Below are positions 5,086-5,843 of a DNA stretch of 5,843 nucleotides, in pieces. Each line of letters opens with the position of its first letter. Positions within the stretch are counted from its first letter, which is position 1. The translations under genes were made by a program, and so were the position numbers. This stretch comes from Marinovum sp. (GTDB taxonomy: Bacteria; Pseudomonadota; Alphaproteobacteria; Rhodobacterales; Rhodobacteraceae): NCBI GenBank assembly GCA_002684375.1, contig NYVC01000016.1, positions 1-5,843 of the forward strand, given 5' to 3'. The notes beneath the pieces were generated by a model that did not search any database, was not told the origin of the DNA, and worked only from the letters and a program-made list of their open reading frames with translations.

Positions 5086-5843
5086 ATGTCCTTTTCAATC
5101 GAAGGCAAGACTGCGATCGTCACCGGAGGTGCAAACGGCGTTGGCTGTGCGATTGGCCGTCACTTTGCCGATCAAGGCGCGAATGTCATGTTTGTCGACA
5201 TGGATGAAGACGGTTTGGTCAACGAATTGGGCGCGGCCAAGGATGAGGGCAATGTGCGCTACTTCGCGGGGGATCTTCGCGAAAAACTGACGATGGCCAA
5301 CCTGCTTTCCGCGACGATCGACCATTTCGATCAGGTTGATATTCTGGTTAATGCCTGTCGGCAGGTGATGGTGACCGATCCGCTTGGCGTCGATGATGAT
5401 ACGACAGAGACGATGTTGCAGCAAAATCTGCTCAACAGTTTGCGTCTGTCGCAATTGGTGGCGCGCCGGATGATCAAACAAGCCGCCGGTAATGTTGAGA
5501 GCCAGATTGGATCCATCATCAACCTGTCTTCGATCGCAGCGCGGCGTGCACATCCTGATTTGATGGCCTATTCAATTGCCACGGCAGCCTCTGATCAGAT
5601 GACGCGGTCTCTGGCTGTGGCATTGGCTCCGCATAAGATTCGTGTTAACGCCGTTGCTTTTGGGTCGGTGATGTCCGCCAGCTTGCAAGAAACACTGAAA
5701 GAAAATGCGGATTTCCGCGGTGATATTGAAGATCACACGCCCCTACAGCGAATAGCCTCGCCGAACGAACTGGCGGCCGCGGTACAATATCTTGCCTCGG
5801 ATTGGTCAGGCTTTATGACGGGCCAGATCATGACATTGGATGG
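5086..5843 (+). CDS. Short-chain dehydrogenase/reductase (SDR) family protein, atypical active site (3' end outside window)
   Basis: This is a Rossmann-fold SDR; 252 codons are visible and the frame is open at the window edge, close to the usual family end (TLDG is probably the start of the terminal D-G-G). The cofactor loop is TGGANGVG (13-20), and Asp38 at the end of the second strand suggests NAD(H) rather than NADP(H). Asn114, Ser149 (in INLSSIAARR) and Tyr162 fit the catalytic tetrad. The tetrad lysine, expected at 166 in YxxxK, is Thr (YSIAT, codon ACG). The NNAG motif is NACR at 89-92, and the usual N-A-V-x-P-G stretch reads NAVAFGSV with Phe at the Pro position. The rest of the fold is intact (LAVALAPHKIRVNAV, TPLQRIASPNELAAAVQYLAS, GFMTGQ), so it is not an obvious pseudogene. 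The substrate is unknown. It lies 37 bases after the methyltransferase on the same strand and may be part of that operon. Confidence 0.9.
   Translation, partial: MSFSIEGKTAIVTGGANGVGCAIGRHFADQGANVMFVDMDEDGLVNELGAAKDEGNVRYFAGDLREKLTMANLLSATIDHFDQVDILVNACRQVMVTDPLGVDDDTTETMLQQNLLNSLRLSQLVARRMIKQAAGNVESQIGSIINLSSIAARRAHPDLMAYSIATAASDQMTRSLAVALAPHKIRVNAVAFGSVMSASLQETLKENADFRGDIEDHTPLQRIASPNELAAAVQYLASDWSGFMTGQIMTLD

Noticed and set aside
5081..5290. Plus-strand open frame from ATG 5081
   Set aside because: Its ATG is 1 base from AGGAGG, too close to be used, and the translation has no SDR or other similarity. The frame from ATG 5086 encodes the protein.
5095..5553. 152-codon open frame on the minus strand
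   Set aside because: It lies wholly antisense to the SDR gene, has no recognisable motif, and the plus strand carries a clear fold-level match with an ideal ribosome binding site.
1..5843. Search for mobile elements, CRISPR repeats, tRNA or rRNA genes, and a novel defence-type system
   Set aside because: No transposase, terminal repeats, regularly spaced repeats or RNA-gene patterns are visible. All large open frames belong to known housekeeping or transport families and base composition is even apart from the 3414-3706 intergenic region.

Overview
The window looks like a chromosomal segment of an alphaproteobacterium, most likely a Roseobacter-group Rhodobacteraceae. This rests on the protein style (a ClpS with the alphaproteobacterial [19 protein letters not shown] core, a D-Ala-D-Ala carboxypeptidase carrying a SPOR domain, a Yej-type peptide importer) and on my recollection of a similar clpS / methyltransferase / SDR order in that group. 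No genus can be named. I see no mobile element, RNA gene, CRISPR array or phage gene.

Layout. (1) Positions 1-1951, plus strand: the end of an ABC peptide-transporter operon. It holds the C-terminal 115 residues of the YejE-type permease, followed through an ATGA overlap by the complete fused double-ATPase YejF. (2) Positions 1977-3413, minus strand, converging on yejF with 25 bases between the stop codons: a secreted penicillin-binding-protein-type D-Ala-D-Ala carboxypeptidase with a C-terminal SPOR domain and a GTG start. (3) Positions 3414-3706: an AT-rich divergent intergenic region with a short leader hairpin, small inverted repeats and candidate promoter elements. (4) Positions 3707-5843, plus strand: clpS, an RsmC/RlmG-like methyltransferase that probably starts at TTG 7 bases after clpS, and a short-chain dehydrogenase/reductase (SDR) with a strong AGGAGG site that runs off the window end.

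How the genes may work together. Yej importers take up oligopeptides, and in Agrobacterium the YejBEF system is known to import muropeptides for peptidoglycan recycling. A neighbouring septal-type carboxypeptidase that trims peptidoglycan peptides therefore makes a plausible cell-wall turnover neighbourhood, although the two genes are convergent and not co-transcribed. The clpS cluster joins N-degron protein turnover, probable RNA methylation and an SDR.

Most of the window is ordinary core-genome content. The most unusual item is the SDR. It keeps the Gly-rich cofactor loop and the Asn, Ser and Tyr of the catalytic tetrad, but has Thr where the YxxxK lysine should be, and it lacks the NNAG and Pro-Gly signatures.
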